DNA from: Branchinecta lynchi
Lineage: Eukaryota > Arthropoda > Branchiopoda > Anostraca > Branchinectidae
DNA: 64,000 nt
Direction: 5' to 3'
NCBI GenBank assembly: GCA_023053575.1
Contig: JAKZAP010000007.1
Span: 17,389,508 to 17,453,507 of the forward strand
Below the pieces are notes generated by a model, which saw only the letters and a program-made list of their open reading frames with translations, searched no databases and was not told where the DNA came from. Shown here piece by piece: positions 46,331 to 56,376 of this stretch (positions are counted from its first letter, which is position 1; the number at the start of each line of letters is the position of its first letter). The position numbers were made by a program, and so were the translations under genes.

Positions 46331-46740
46331 AAAGTAATTTTCTACTCAGAATGAGGCTGATGGTGTTTGAATTCAAACTTGGCTCAGACCTGGAATAAAT
46401 TTTACAGTCATTCGCCTTAACCATACTTGTGCTCGCGCCTTGACTGCCTAATTATATTTTGGTACTGTCTGAAATTATTCTTTTAAGCAAGATTTGTTTA
46501 TACATACATTCATAACCTCAGCTTTACATTTCTGCTTTCGCTAAATAGGAAGGCTTCCTACGCCTGTACCCTGGGCAAATTAAAGCAAGCGCTGCCGGCG
46601 AAATTTTTTTAATTTGCCTTTTTCTGTCGAGGCTTAACTACTTTCCATACTCTAGCCTTTAATGTGTTTCAGATCTAAAAAATTCCAAGCCTAATCGCCA
46701 AATAAATGACACACAGTTCTTCTAAATAGAGAATACTACG
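46331..46740. other. Unassigned sequence
   Basis: Nothing recognised. Confidence 0.4.
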
Positions 46741-46916
46741 CAATGCGCCACAGGCAAACTTTCGTGAGACGCTGACGAGCAGAGCGCCTTTTCGCGATCC
46801 CATTGAAAAGGAAAGAACAACTACGACATCACGAATCTTTCAGTCGAAAAAAGTGACAGAAAATGACAAAATAGTGGCCATAGAAAACAAATTCCATAGA
46901 TTCATTTCAGTATGAA

Positions 46917-48170
46917 ATGCCCACATCGGTCCAGTGTCGTTGCCATGCTGCCGGAGTCGCGTCTCAACCTGGGATTAGCGAGGGGCTAGTGGCTCAATCT
47001 TCATGCGATCTTTCAGACTTTACAAAGACTAATATTCGCGAAACCGAAATTTCGCACGTGGTCGTGAATTCGTCCCTATTCTTTGCTCGTGAGGCATTTG
47101 CATCCGGTATTTTGAGTGATGAAATTTCAGATGTAATGGCAAAGTCGTACCCATTTGACTCGCTTAAAAGCACCAAACTTCTCTTATGGACATTTTTGGG
47201 TAGTTCGGGAAAAATTTTGGAAAGAAGAGGCAATCTCGCACAGAACAACACTGCAGTTGATATAGTTAAAATGATCTGTGAACTTGATGCTAAATCTTTC
47301 GTTTGGCCGATCATAGTTCCTCGGTCTCCTAGAGAGATTCCTATTCTGAAATCCGACGTTTCGGTTCGTTTAGACCGTTTAATCAGTGACTGCAATCGTA
47401 AAATGGAAATTTCCTTGTCATCATTGCAAAGAATTGAGACGGCTCTTGCAAAAGGAGGGATACCAGCATCAAACATGACGACGCATGCGACACCTTCATC
47501 TGTCTCCGAGTGGCCCCCCCTCCCCCCTCCAGCTGACACTGCAGAGGTCTTTACGATCTCGAACTTTCCAAGCTCCCTCAACAACCCAATCTCTCGGAAA
47601 AAGGAGTTTGATAAGCTGGCTTCCAAGGGAATTCAAAAAGTGAGTGCAAACAAAGATGCAATTGTAGTGAGCGTGAATTCTGCTAGTGCCGAAAGTTTTT
47701 CTGCCAGCCTTAAGAGCAGCTTTCCTGATTGTAACGTTTCGGGCAAGAAAAATGTCTGGTATGGTATCATTCGAGGCGTTGATCCGTCCCTAGAAATTGA
47801 AAACCTTGCTTGTGATTTTGAAGGAGTGGTTAGCTTTGCTCGTTTCGGAAAATCTCCAACTATCAAAGCTTGTTTCAAGTCTGAAGCATTCCTGAAGTTT
47901 TATATTGTTCATGGTTTAAAGATTGGGTATGAACTGTTTCGTGTGAATAAGGACAGAAAGCTCCCAAGGCGCTGCTTTAAATGTCAGAGTTTTGATCATG
48001 TGGAAAAACAATGCATGGCACCCGTTCCGGTCTGTGCTCGTTGTGCCGGGCCTCACTCAAGCTCCAGGGAGAGCCCTTGTTCTAACCCGGTTGCCTGTGC
48101 CCATTGCCAGTCGAGCAGCCACCCTTCATTCAGTTTTTCTTGCCCAGTTGTGCGTAAAAACTTGAAATAG
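46917..48170 (+). CDS. LINE ORF1 with zinc knuckles
   Basis: A 417-residue protein from the ATG at 46917 to TAG. ORF1 proteins of this type bind the element RNA and form the particle used for retrotransposition. The C-terminal part has a perfect CCHC knuckle CFKCQSFDHVEKQC (CX2CX4HX4C, about residues 352-365), then a cysteine/histidine cluster CARCAGPH and a third CAHCQSSSHPSFSFSC (CX2CX4HX6C). A proline-rich stretch (WPPLPPPADTAEV, about residue 197) precedes a segment resembling an RNA-binding fold (FTISNFPSSLN). The N-terminal third is not recognised. An ATG at 46912 is out of frame. A long minus-strand frame (46994-47626) is a shadow. Confidence 0.85.
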   Translation: MPTSVQCRCHAAGVASQPGISEGLVAQSSCDLSDFTKTNIRETEISHVVVNSSLFFAREAFASGILSDEISDVMAKSYPFDSLKSTKLLLWTFLGSSGKILERRGNLAQNNTAVDIVKMICELDAKSFVWPIIVPRSPREIPILKSDVSVRLDRLISDCNRKMEISLSSLQRIETALAKGGIPASNMTTHATPSSVSEWPPLPPPADTAEVFTISNFPSSLNNPISRKKEFDKLASKGIQKVSANKDAIVVSVNSASAESFSASLKSSFPDCNVSGKKNVWYGIIRGVDPSLEIENLACDFEGVVSFARFGKSPTIKACFKSEAFLKFYIVHGLKIGYELFRVNKDRKLPRRCFKCQSFDHVEKQCMAPVPVCARCAGPHSSSRESPCSNPVACAHCQSSSHPSFSFSCPVVRKNLK

Positions 48171-48174
48171 TATT

Positions 48175-50835
48175 ATGGCTACTTATTTAAATGTCGTTTC
48201 TTTTAATTCGAATGGAGTTTCCGGGAAACTCCCCATCCTTAGCCAGTTTCTTTGTGATAATCAGTCCGTACTTTGTTTGCAGGAACACCACCTGCTTGAT
48301 CATTCACTCCCACTGTTAAATTCTATAAGTAATTCTCATGACGTTCTTTCGGTCCCGGCTAGACCAACCGGTGGTCGTCCATCGGGTGGTATTTCAACTT
48401 TTATCCCTAAACATCTGAGTGCGTCAGTTTTATTTTCTGATTGTTGTTTCATTGCTGTAAGTTTCTACGATTGTGTTTTAATCAACTGTTATTTCCCGAC
48501 AAATTATAATGATGATATATCGCTTGAAGATTTTAATGCATGCTGTTTCAGACTTGATCGACTCATTTCTCGCCTTAATTCACTTAAAAATATTTTTATC
48601 TTGGGTGATCTAAACTGTAATCCATTGGATCATGATGAACGTAGTACTATTTTTAATTCATGTTTCCCACGATTTAAATTATTATCTAAATCCCAAGATT
48701 TCACGTACACTCATTGGTCGGGAAGCACGAGTAATCTTGACCACGTTCTAAGTAACCGCGATTTCCCAACAACCGTGCTTGTAGTAGATGATTTTCCTAT
48801 AAGCGACCATATGCCTATTTCATTTTCTGTTTCACTACGTATTTCAGGACCCCAGATTTCAAAGAATCATAAAACAGCAAAAGCTAAGTTTTCCCGAATG
48901 GTTTGGGATGAGTCGTTGAAGCTTCATTATCAAAGAGAAGTTGATCTTATTGCGGCAAAAATTCAAATCCCTACAGAATTTCCTCTTACGTCTAATATAG
49001 AGCTTGAGTTAAATTGTATATATTTTCAGCTAGTTCATTGTTTAAGGGTTTCGGCAAAAAAGGTTTTTCAATCCAAAACTGTTGTTGTTGGGACTGAAAA
49101 ACCTTTTTGGTCGCTTAATTCTTCGCTGGTAGAGAGTAATTATGAGGCTAAGTTAGCTTACGTCAGATGGAAGGCACTCGGTAAACCCCGTGATGGACTT
49201 TCCTTCCGGTGGATGAAAGAGAAGAAGGCTATTTTTCAGGCCAAACTTAGGCAACACAATAACTGCCTTATGGAGGAGGCGTCTCGTGATGCTGATCTTG
49301 ATAAGCTTAAAATTTGGAAAGCGCTACGTAGGTCTAAGCATCTAAGTGAACCACCACCTGATTCTTTCCCGTCTGTTGCTGATTGGGAAACACATTTTAA
49401 GTCCACCCTGTCTTCGTCTAACGATTTTCCTTCTGACGTAACTGAGCTAGACTCTATATTAAGTGATTTTCCTTCTGACCACGTAATTGTACATCAAGAT
49501 TTACTTTTGGCTCAAAAGAAACTTAAGTTCCAATTATCGCCTGACCATGATGGGCTTTTTTCAAACCATCTCAAGTTTGTATCCCCAACGTTCCTTTTAA
49601 CTCTTCTTGCTTTTTTTAATTTAATTTTATCGGTAGGTCGTGTTCCTTCATCTTTTAAAACTGGTTTGATTTCCCCTATTCTAAAAAATGGAAAGAAGGA
49701 TTTAAAATCTTGCGGTTCTTATCGACCAATAACCAAGGGTTGTATTATTAGTAAACTTTTTGAAATGTGTTTTAAAAATATGTTTGAAGGCCTTGATGTC
49801 CGGTTAAACCAGGTTGGATTTAAAAGGGGTATGGGTTGCGATCACGCGCACGCTACTTTTTCCACTTTAATCAATGATGCGCGAGTGAGCGGACAACCAC
49901 TTTATACGCTTCTGATTGATATAAAAGGTGCTTTCGACAATATTTCTCATGCGGCTGCTCTTCTATCCCTTGTGTATAATGGTATTCCCCGTTCTGTTGT
50001 GCGTGCTTTAAGGTCCTGGTACAATGGACTGAACGTTCAAGTGGCAATTCGTTCCCCAAAAATTCTGTCTAATTTAATTTCAGTGGGAAAAGGCGTTAGA
50101 CAAGGTGGAATTTTATCACCATATATTTTTAATGCATGTTTGGCAGATTGTCTTCGGTCGCTTAAGACTTCTTTAATACATTTTGCACGTGATGTAACGT
50201 TTTTAGCATATGCTGATGATATTATTATTTTAAGTCGGTCAAAGGAAAAATTAATTGAAAACTTTAACATTCTAGTGTCTAAATTGGAGCAGAAGGGTCT
50301 AATAATTAGTTCTGAAAAGTGTAATTATTTTGTGATTAGTAGTTTGCCCACACAGAATTCCCCTCTGGATTGTGGTGGGGGGATTGTTTTCAGCCCTGTT
50401 GAGAAAGTTATGTATCTTGGAATCCCTTACTCATCTAATACCCGAGATTGGAAACTTATCCTTATTCAACATGTGCAAGATAAAATAAGAAGAGCATTCG
50501 GTGCTGTTATTCGTTTACGAGGGATGTATCGCAGAGATGTTCTTGGTTCTATTTATACGGCTGTTGCACTTCCTCACATTCTTTTTCCGTCTGCTTTCTT
50601 TTCTTCTTTCCGTCCTTCTGAACTTTCTGCGCTAAAAGTTACTTATTATAAATTCTCTAAATTCCTTCTTGGCTTCCCGATTTCTGCGAGTAACTCTTTC
50701 CTAACTTCGAATTTTAAAGTGAAGAATCCTTTGGAAACTTTAAATGGTAAAATTCAGAACTTTCATAAAAAGGCTGACAACATTCTTCTTCATCACAACC
50801 TTTTTCCTTTTTTCACAAAAAAGTCCCCTGCTTAG
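48175..50835 (+). CDS. LINE ORF2: APE endonuclease and reverse transcriptase
   Basis: An 886-residue protein that would nick target DNA and reverse transcribe the element RNA from the nick. Endonuclease (about residues 5-225): VVSFNSNGVSG, LCLQEHHLL with the catalytic glutamate, GDLNCNPLDHDE (about 144), SNLDHVLSNRD and ISDHMPIS (about 208, with the aspartate-histidine pair). RT: GLISPILKNGKKDL, CGSYRPITKG, LLIDIKGAFDNISHA (about 578), GVRQGGILSP (640-649), YADDIIIL (catalytic YADD at 679-682), GLIISSEKCNYFV and VMYLGIPYS. Every catalytic residue I looked for is present. The C-terminal region is short, without a clear CCHC motif or RNase H. It starts 4 nt after the ORF1 stop, so translation may depend on reinitiation. 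Confidence 0.92.
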   Translation: MATYLNVVSFNSNGVSGKLPILSQFLCDNQSVLCLQEHHLLDHSLPLLNSISNSHDVLSVPARPTGGRPSGGISTFIPKHLSASVLFSDCCFIAVSFYDCVLINCYFPTNYNDDISLEDFNACCFRLDRLISRLNSLKNIFILGDLNCNPLDHDERSTIFNSCFPRFKLLSKSQDFTYTHWSGSTSNLDHVLSNRDFPTTVLVVDDFPISDHMPISFSVSLRISGPQISKNHKTAKAKFSRMVWDESLKLHYQREVDLIAAKIQIPTEFPLTSNIELELNCIYFQLVHCLRVSAKKVFQSKTVVVGTEKPFWSLNSSLVESNYEAKLAYVRWKALGKPRDGLSFRWMKEKKAIFQAKLRQHNNCLMEEASRDADLDKLKIWKALRRSKHLSEPPPDSFPSVADWETHFKSTLSSSNDFPSDVTELDSILSDFPSDHVIVHQDLLLAQKKLKFQLSPDHDGLFSNHLKFVSPTFLLTLLAFFNLILSVGRVPSSFKTGLISPILKNGKKDLKSCGSYRPITKGCIISKLFEMCFKNMFEGLDVRLNQVGFKRGMGCDHAHATFSTLINDARVSGQPLYTLLIDIKGAFDNISHAAALLSLVYNGIPRSVVRALRSWYNGLNVQVAIRSPKILSNLISVGKGVRQGGILSPYIFNACLADCLRSLKTSLIHFARDVTFLAYADDIIILSRSKEKLIENFNILVSKLEQKGLIISSEKCNYFVISSLPTQNSPLDCGGGIVFSPVEKVMYLGIPYSSNTRDWKLILIQHVQDKIRRAFGAVIRLRGMYRRDVLGSIYTAVALPHILFPSAFFSSFRPSELSALKVTYYKFSKFLLGFPISASNSFLTSNFKVKNPLETLNGKIQNFHKKADNILLHHNLFPFFTKKSPA

Positions 50836-51400
50836 TTTGTTTATTTTGAGCTCTTTTTTTTTTTTTTTTTCATGTACTTCATTGTATATTTAGTAGGCTA
50901 AATTGTCTTTAACGGTCAGCTGTTTATTAGTATGTAAGTGTGTGTGAGTTTGACTGACATGTTGTTGTTCCTTTTTATACATTACTCTTCAGTTCTGAAG
51001 GATTCAAATAAATAATAATAATAATAATAAAAAGTAGACACAAAGTAGATTTGTTCCGGATTGATAACAGGAAAGGTGATTTTCACGTTACATACTCACT
51101 TACTCGAAACAATACGAGGAAAAAGTTTGCCAGTGCATTAAAAAAAATAAAAAAATCTTAATTTACGGACGCAAACGCCGTAGGTAAACGCCGAGGAGCA
51201 GAGCGTCACGAAAAGTAAACAATAACCATAAATCATAAATCTGTCCATCGAAAAAAGTGACAAAATAATGACCGTCAAAGACAAAGTAGATTTGTTTGAT
51301 TGAACAGCAAAAAATGTAACTTTCAGGTTAAAAATACACCTACTCAGTAACAAAACGAGGTAAGCAGGTTTGCCAGTACATTAAAAAAAAAAAAAATCGG

Positions 51401-52384
51401 ATATAAGTACGTAACAAACTTTTGGTCTTTACCCGACAGGAGGTCTTTACCCCGACAGGATTCAGACTTGACTTTGTATATGTTAAGTAGACGACGGTTC
51501 GCCGACGAGACTTAATTTTGAAAGTATAGTGTACCGTTTTATTTGTCCATTCGATACAATGTACTTTCATGACGAAAACAAAAGTATGTCAAACTACAGT
51601 GAATTACATCCGAAAAACTGTAACATTTCAGTGGTTTGCAGAATCTGATTCCTTCTGTGAAAAACAAACCCCGATTTGTTGACGAAACAAACTTTCGTCT
51701 TTTGACCGATAGGAACAATTTATCTTTCCCCAATGCAGCATATTCAAGCACATCCGAAAGGTTTCTATCTGCCTCAGTCTTCATCTGCGACCTTTGCCAC
51801 AAAATTAGGTCCGAGTCTGAATACGCGAGAGAAGATGCTATAAAAAGCAATTGAAGAACGAGTAGTTCGCTTTCAGAATAACTTTACAAATAAAAGAGAT
51901 AATTTTCGAGTCATATGAGTGTCCTGATATTTTCATATGATAGGCTGTGGAATTTTGCGAAGGCTTTTCAAATGTGCTTTAAACTAGCATAGATGCCAAA
52001 AATGTACCTCCCAACTAGAATGAGCTATTCGAGCGTCTGCGCAACTCCTCCTGTCCTGGGAAACGAATTTCGGATGTATATTAAAATCTTCTTTGTCCTT
52101 TTCAAGCGTTGTACCCACTTGTTTCGCGGGTCTCCTGTCATTTGAATTCTGATGGCTTTTTCATTATGTTTAAAAATTCCATGCCCTCTTTTTCCCACTT
52201 GTAGTCAAAGTTTGACCAACAATCTATGCACATAACGTTGTCTCTCGCTTTTGGTCTATAAGGTATATTAATGTTATCCATTCGGACTTCGCTTTAACAA
52301 CGAACATATTGACAGGCTAAAATCTGAAAGACCTGAGTGAGGCAGATACAAATCACATGGGAGTGGAACAAGTAGTCGAATTCT
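51401..52384. other. Unassigned sequence
   Basis: No gene recognised. Overlapping frames on both strands at 51539-51854 show no family signature. Confidence 0.4.
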
Positions 52385-52600
52385 CTATATGACTAAGGCA
52401 GAAAACGCCACTGATCCTCAGGAAGAAGGAGTAAGCGTCTCTATAACGACTCAAATTCAAGCCTCAAATCCTATGTCAAGCAATCACTGCGATCTTTGGG
52501 AGCAGCTGTGACACTACTTCTTCCTTGCTTCCGCTAGGTACCCGGAGAGGCCGGAGGTTTTGTATTGGGAAGGAGAGATAGTCATCAAGAGTATTGCTGC
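52385..52600 (-). repeat. Family G interspersed repeat, copy 3
   Basis: Reversed relative to copies at 26033 and 31718: ctgatcctcaggaagaagg, gctaggtacccggagaggcc and gatagtcatcaagagtattg. Confidence 0.6.
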
Positions 52601-52691
52601 CACCATGAATCATGTCTTCGACCTGAACCTGGTTTAAACGACTCGGTTAGGGAGTTTACGACTGTAGCTGGGCGGACCCAGAATTAACCAC

Positions 52692-53792
52692 TTTTTGGGA
52701 TCCCAAAACGTAAGTGGATACCTATGACATCGCAAAAGTTGTCCGCCCGTCTGTGCGCACTATAACTCTCGATGGGAATGAGATATTTTGATGAAACCTG
52801 GTGTGAGGACTATTTGGGTCAAGAGTAAGGTCGAGTTCGTAGATGGGCTCTGTAGCTCTACATTTAGGGGTGGGGGAGGGGGTTTAAATTAAGGGGCAAA
52901 TGAAATATTTTTAAACAGATGATGTGATAGTCGATTATGGTGTAAGAAGACACGCTGAACACGGTGGTGAAAACCATTTTGTCGTCGGAAAACCGGAAAA
53001 TTTGTTAAAAGTAAAAGTTTTGTTTGAAGCTGATTAGATATTTGATATAGAGGTAAGAAGACATGTTGAACATGTCGGTGAAAACCATTTTTGCCGGACA
53101 AGTAGTTAGCCCAGAATCCGGCCAAAACCGGAAAGTCTTTTAAAAGTAAGTTTTATTTGAAGTTGATTAGATGTTCGATTTATGGGTAAGAAGACATGCT
53201 GAACACGACGGTGAAAACTATTTTTTTGCCGAACAAGTAGTTAGCCCGGAATCCGGCCAAAACTAGAAAGTTTTTTAAAAGTAAAAGTTTTATTTGAAGT
53301 TGATTAGATGTTCGATTTAGGGGTGGAAAGACATGCTGAAAACGACGGTGAAAACCATTTTGTCGCAGGGCAAGAAGTTCGCCCGGAATTCGGCCAAAAC
53401 CGGAAAGTTTGTTAAAAGTACAAGTTTTGTCTGAAGTTGATTAGATGTTTGATTTAGGGTGCTGAATACTTATTTGAAAAGTATTTTCTACCCGGACAAC
53501 TTGTTCGCCCGGAATCCGGCCGAAACCGGAATTTTTTTTTAAATCAAAAGTTTTATTTGAAGTTGATTAGATGACATATTTAGGGGTAAGAAGACGCGCT
53601 GAATCTGTATATGACAATCTTTTTTTTTTTACCGGGACATATAGCTTGCTCGGAATCCGGTTGAAACTGGATTTTTTTATAAGAAGTTTTACTTGAAGTT
53701 TAGACGTTCTTAAACAAGTATGGTAGTTCGTTCGCAACTGTCTGGATCAAGTATTAGATTTTTGGGATCCCATCGAAATCTTTGGTCTTGTT
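52692..53792 (+). mobile_element. Family A element, copy 3
   Basis: GGGATCCC at 52697-52704 and 53764-53771 area, ending tttggtcttg. Several 137-bp-like units, some degenerate. The microsatellite is shortened. The text ttaaacgactcgg occurs 60 bp before the left end (52636) and again just after the right end (53793). Confidence 0.82.
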
Positions 53793-53889
53793 TTAAACGA
53801 CTCGGATTTTAAAATGAATGTCCGGGACCTCGGCGAAGTCAAAATAAACGACTGATACGAATTAGCAAAAGACAGGGGGGGGGGGCGAG

Positions 53890-54610
53890 AATCACACCCT
53901 GCACCCTCCCTTCGGCCACCCCTGCAGGCATGTCAGGGACCAGATTAACTTGGAAATAATCACTTCTCAGATCCGGCCATCTTGGGGGAGTGGAGGGATG
54001 GGAAATCCGGAAACTAGTAACATGCGTAACTTTGGAAAGGTTAATCGGACATGCATGAAACTTGACATATGTCAAGAACAAATGTTTCGGATATTGAGTT
54101 TCAAATCAGAACCAGATTCGATACCTGGGGGGGGGGGGGGAGGGGGGCACCGGAAATCTCGTGAAACGCTTCCACATAAGCTAGGACAATCAAACTTGGC
54201 AGGCATATGAGGGAATCGACCAGATCAACTTGGAAATAATCACTTCGCCGATCCAGCCATCGCAGGGGGAGTGGAGGGATGGGGTATCCGGAAACTAGAA
54301 ACATGCATAATTTTGGAACGGGTAATTGGACAGGCATGAAACTTGACAAGTGTGAAGAACAAGTGTCTCAGATTTTCAATTTGAAATCTGGCCTGAATCC
54401 GAAAACAGGGGGTGGGGGTAAAGGGGGGGGGGGAAATCCTACACATATGCTAGAACCCAGATACTTGGCAGGCATGTCAATTTTAACTTAAGAACAGCCG
54501 TTTCTTCAATTTGACGATCGTGGGGGAACTGGAGCGAGGGTGAATCCGGAATCTTGAGAGATGTCCAACTTTCGAACGGGTGATCGGATCTTAAAGCACA
54601 GAGGACAGTA
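53890..54610 (-). mobile_element. Family B fragment, reversed
   Basis: Repeated blocks with cttggaaataatcacttc (53957 and 54229 areas), ggggagtggagggatggg, ggaaactag and gaaacttgac are family B body text reversed. Long G runs lie at about 54126-54140 and 54424-54432. Termini are missing. Confidence 0.65.
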
Positions 54611-54641
54611 TTTACGATATAATTCATGTAAATACCTCAAG

Positions 54642-54998
54642 AATAAAGAGTTTCCAAATAGTACGCGCCATCGCTTCCGATTTTATCGTTTCCGAGTTCT
54701 TGCAGAACCTCACTACCTCAGCGTACCATGGACATTTCATGAGTGCGACAAACCACGAAATATTCGAAATTGCTTTGGTGCATGTGTTCTGAGAGATGAA
54801 TTCCGAATCTTCAAGAAAGTGCGATTATTTGTGATTGTTGCAGCAGAGGTTACACCTTTCTTCAGTTTTACACCAATTACACCCTTTATTGAGTGGCTGT
54901 ATTATGTCAGAGTTGTTTTTGATTCCTCTGGTGTTTTGCAACTGCATTATGATGGGTTAATTTCCATCTCAAAGAGGCTATTGGCCACTGCTGCCTGA
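54642..54998 (+). CDS. Unidentified ORF, low support
   Basis: An open frame reads FRFYRFRVLAEPHYLSVPWT, CVLRDEFRIFKKVRLFVIVA, EWLYYVRVVFDSSGVLQLHY and ends KRLLATAA. The beginning lies in family B debris, so its start is artificial. Composition is plausible for coding, but no family or splice context supports it. Confidence 0.2.
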   Translation, partial: NKEFPNSTRHRFRFYRFRVLAEPHYLSVPWTFHECDKPRNIRNCFGACVLRDEFRIFKKVRLFVIVAAEVTPFFSFTPITPFIEWLYYVRVVFDSSGVLQLHYDGLISISKRLLATAA

Positions 54999-55093
54999 AG
55001 TGTCTATCACATCATGGAAATAACTCTAGCAAGGTATGGAATTTTACTGGGTTCATTGTTTCTACTTCTCATGATTTCATTTGAGATCAGATG

Positions 55094-56376
55094 TTTTTTT
55101 GGGATCCCAAAACGTAAGTGGAGGGATACCTATGACATCGCAAAAGTTGTCCGTCCGTCCGTCCGTCCGTCCGTCTGTAAGCACGATAACTCTCGAAGGG
55201 AATGAGATATTTTGATGAAACTTGGTGTGAGGGTTCGTTGGGTCGTCGGACCAGTCAAGTTCGTAGATGGGCTTTGCAGCTCTACATTTAGGGGTGGGGG
55301 AGGGGATTCAAATTAAGGGACAAACAAAATATTCTGAAACAGCTAATGTGATAGTCGATTATGGGGTAAGAAGACATGCTGAACACGATGGTGAAAACCA
55401 TTTTGTCATCGGACAAGTAGTTCGCCCGGAATCCGGCCCAAACCGGAAAGTTTGTTGAAAGTAAAAGTTTTATTTGAAATTGATTAGATGTTCGATTTAG
55501 GGGTAGGAAGACATGCTGAAGACGATGGTGAAAACTATTTTCTCGATGGACAAGTATTTCTCCCGGAATCCGGCCCAAACCGGAAAGTTTGTTGAAAGTA
55601 AAAGTTTTATTTGAAGTTGATTAAATGTTCGATTTAGAGGTAGGGGGACATGCTGAAGACGACGGTGAAAACTATTTTCTCGACGGACAAGTATTTCGAC
55701 CGGAATCCGGCCCAAACCGGAAAGTTTGTCAAAATTAAAAGTTTTATTTGGAGTTGATTAGATGTTCAATTTAGGGCAAGAAAACATGCTGAACACTTAT
55801 GTGAAAACAAGTTTCTACCCGGACATGTAGTTCGTCCGGAATCCGGCCAAAACCGGAAAACTGTTGGAAGTCAAAGTTTTCTTTCTAGTTGATTAGATAC
55901 GCGATTTAGGGGTAAGAAGAGATGCTGAGTCCCTGTGTGACAATCGTATTTTACCCGGACATATAGTTCGACCGGAATCCGGCTGGAATCGGAAAATGTG
56001 TTATAAGCTAAATTTCTATTTGAAGTAGATTAGATGTTCATTACTGGGGAAAGAAGATACCCTGATTTCGTCTTTGAGCTTTCTTTTTTCGCCGGACAAG
56101 TAGTTCTAGAGTTCGGCCGGAACAGGGAAATTGGCAGAAGTGGCAGGAAGTTTTCGTCAAAACAGATATGACTTATAGGGGTAAACACACATGCTGAATC
56201 CAAATCTGAAATTGGTTTTCTCAGGTGATTAGCTATTTGGCCTTAATCTGTTTCTGAATTTTAATTGTAAAAATGTTCAAGGAGTCTGGCGAAGACTGGA
56301 TCTGGCCAAGACAAGACCCAGTTGTCTGGATCAGATATTGAATTTTTGGGATCCCATCGAAACCTTTGGTCTTGTT
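55094..56376 (+). mobile_element. Family A element, copy 4, well preserved
   Basis: GGGATCCC at 55101-55108 and again near 56348-56355, ending tttggtcttg. A GTCC/GTCT microsatellite lies at about 55149-55178, followed by a conserved leader (cacgataactctcgaaggga) and about six units. It is close to copy 2 over almost its whole length, which suggests recent amplification. Confidence 0.88.

Larger units (their letters stand above)
46882..51034 (+). mobile_element. Apparently full-length non-LTR retrotransposon
   Basis: About 4.15 kb: a very short 5' leader, ORF1 (46917-48170), a 4-nt gap, ORF2 (48175-50835), a 3' UTR with a T run (50856-50870) and a tail of AAT repeats (about 51009-51030). Both ORFs are free of stops and frame shifts. 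The AAT-type tail, zinc-knuckle ORF1 and APE-type ORF2 fit the I/Jockey side of the LINE tree; no RNase H domain follows the RT. Boundaries are set by comparison with the flanking satellite. The target duplication is not clean. Confidence 0.85.
46740..51400 (+). repeat. 241-bp satellite-like units flanking the LINE
   Basis: The sequence tcgaaaaaagtgaca occurs at 46842 (left of the LINE) and 51248 (right). acaaagtagatttgtt occurs at 51040 and 51281, a period of 241 bp. gagcagagcg is shared by 46778 and 51192. The left and right flanks thus belong to one tandem repeat into which the LINE inserted. About two units are visible. Confidence 0.7.

Noticed and set aside
46994..47626. 210-residue minus-strand ORF
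   Set aside because: It is fully antisense to LINE ORF1, which has clear zinc knuckles.
46881..51045. Target duplication of the LINE as tagaaaacaaa/tagacacaaag
   Set aside because: Four of eleven positions differ; only the overlap with the satellite unit supports a duplication, so I do not claim exact limits.
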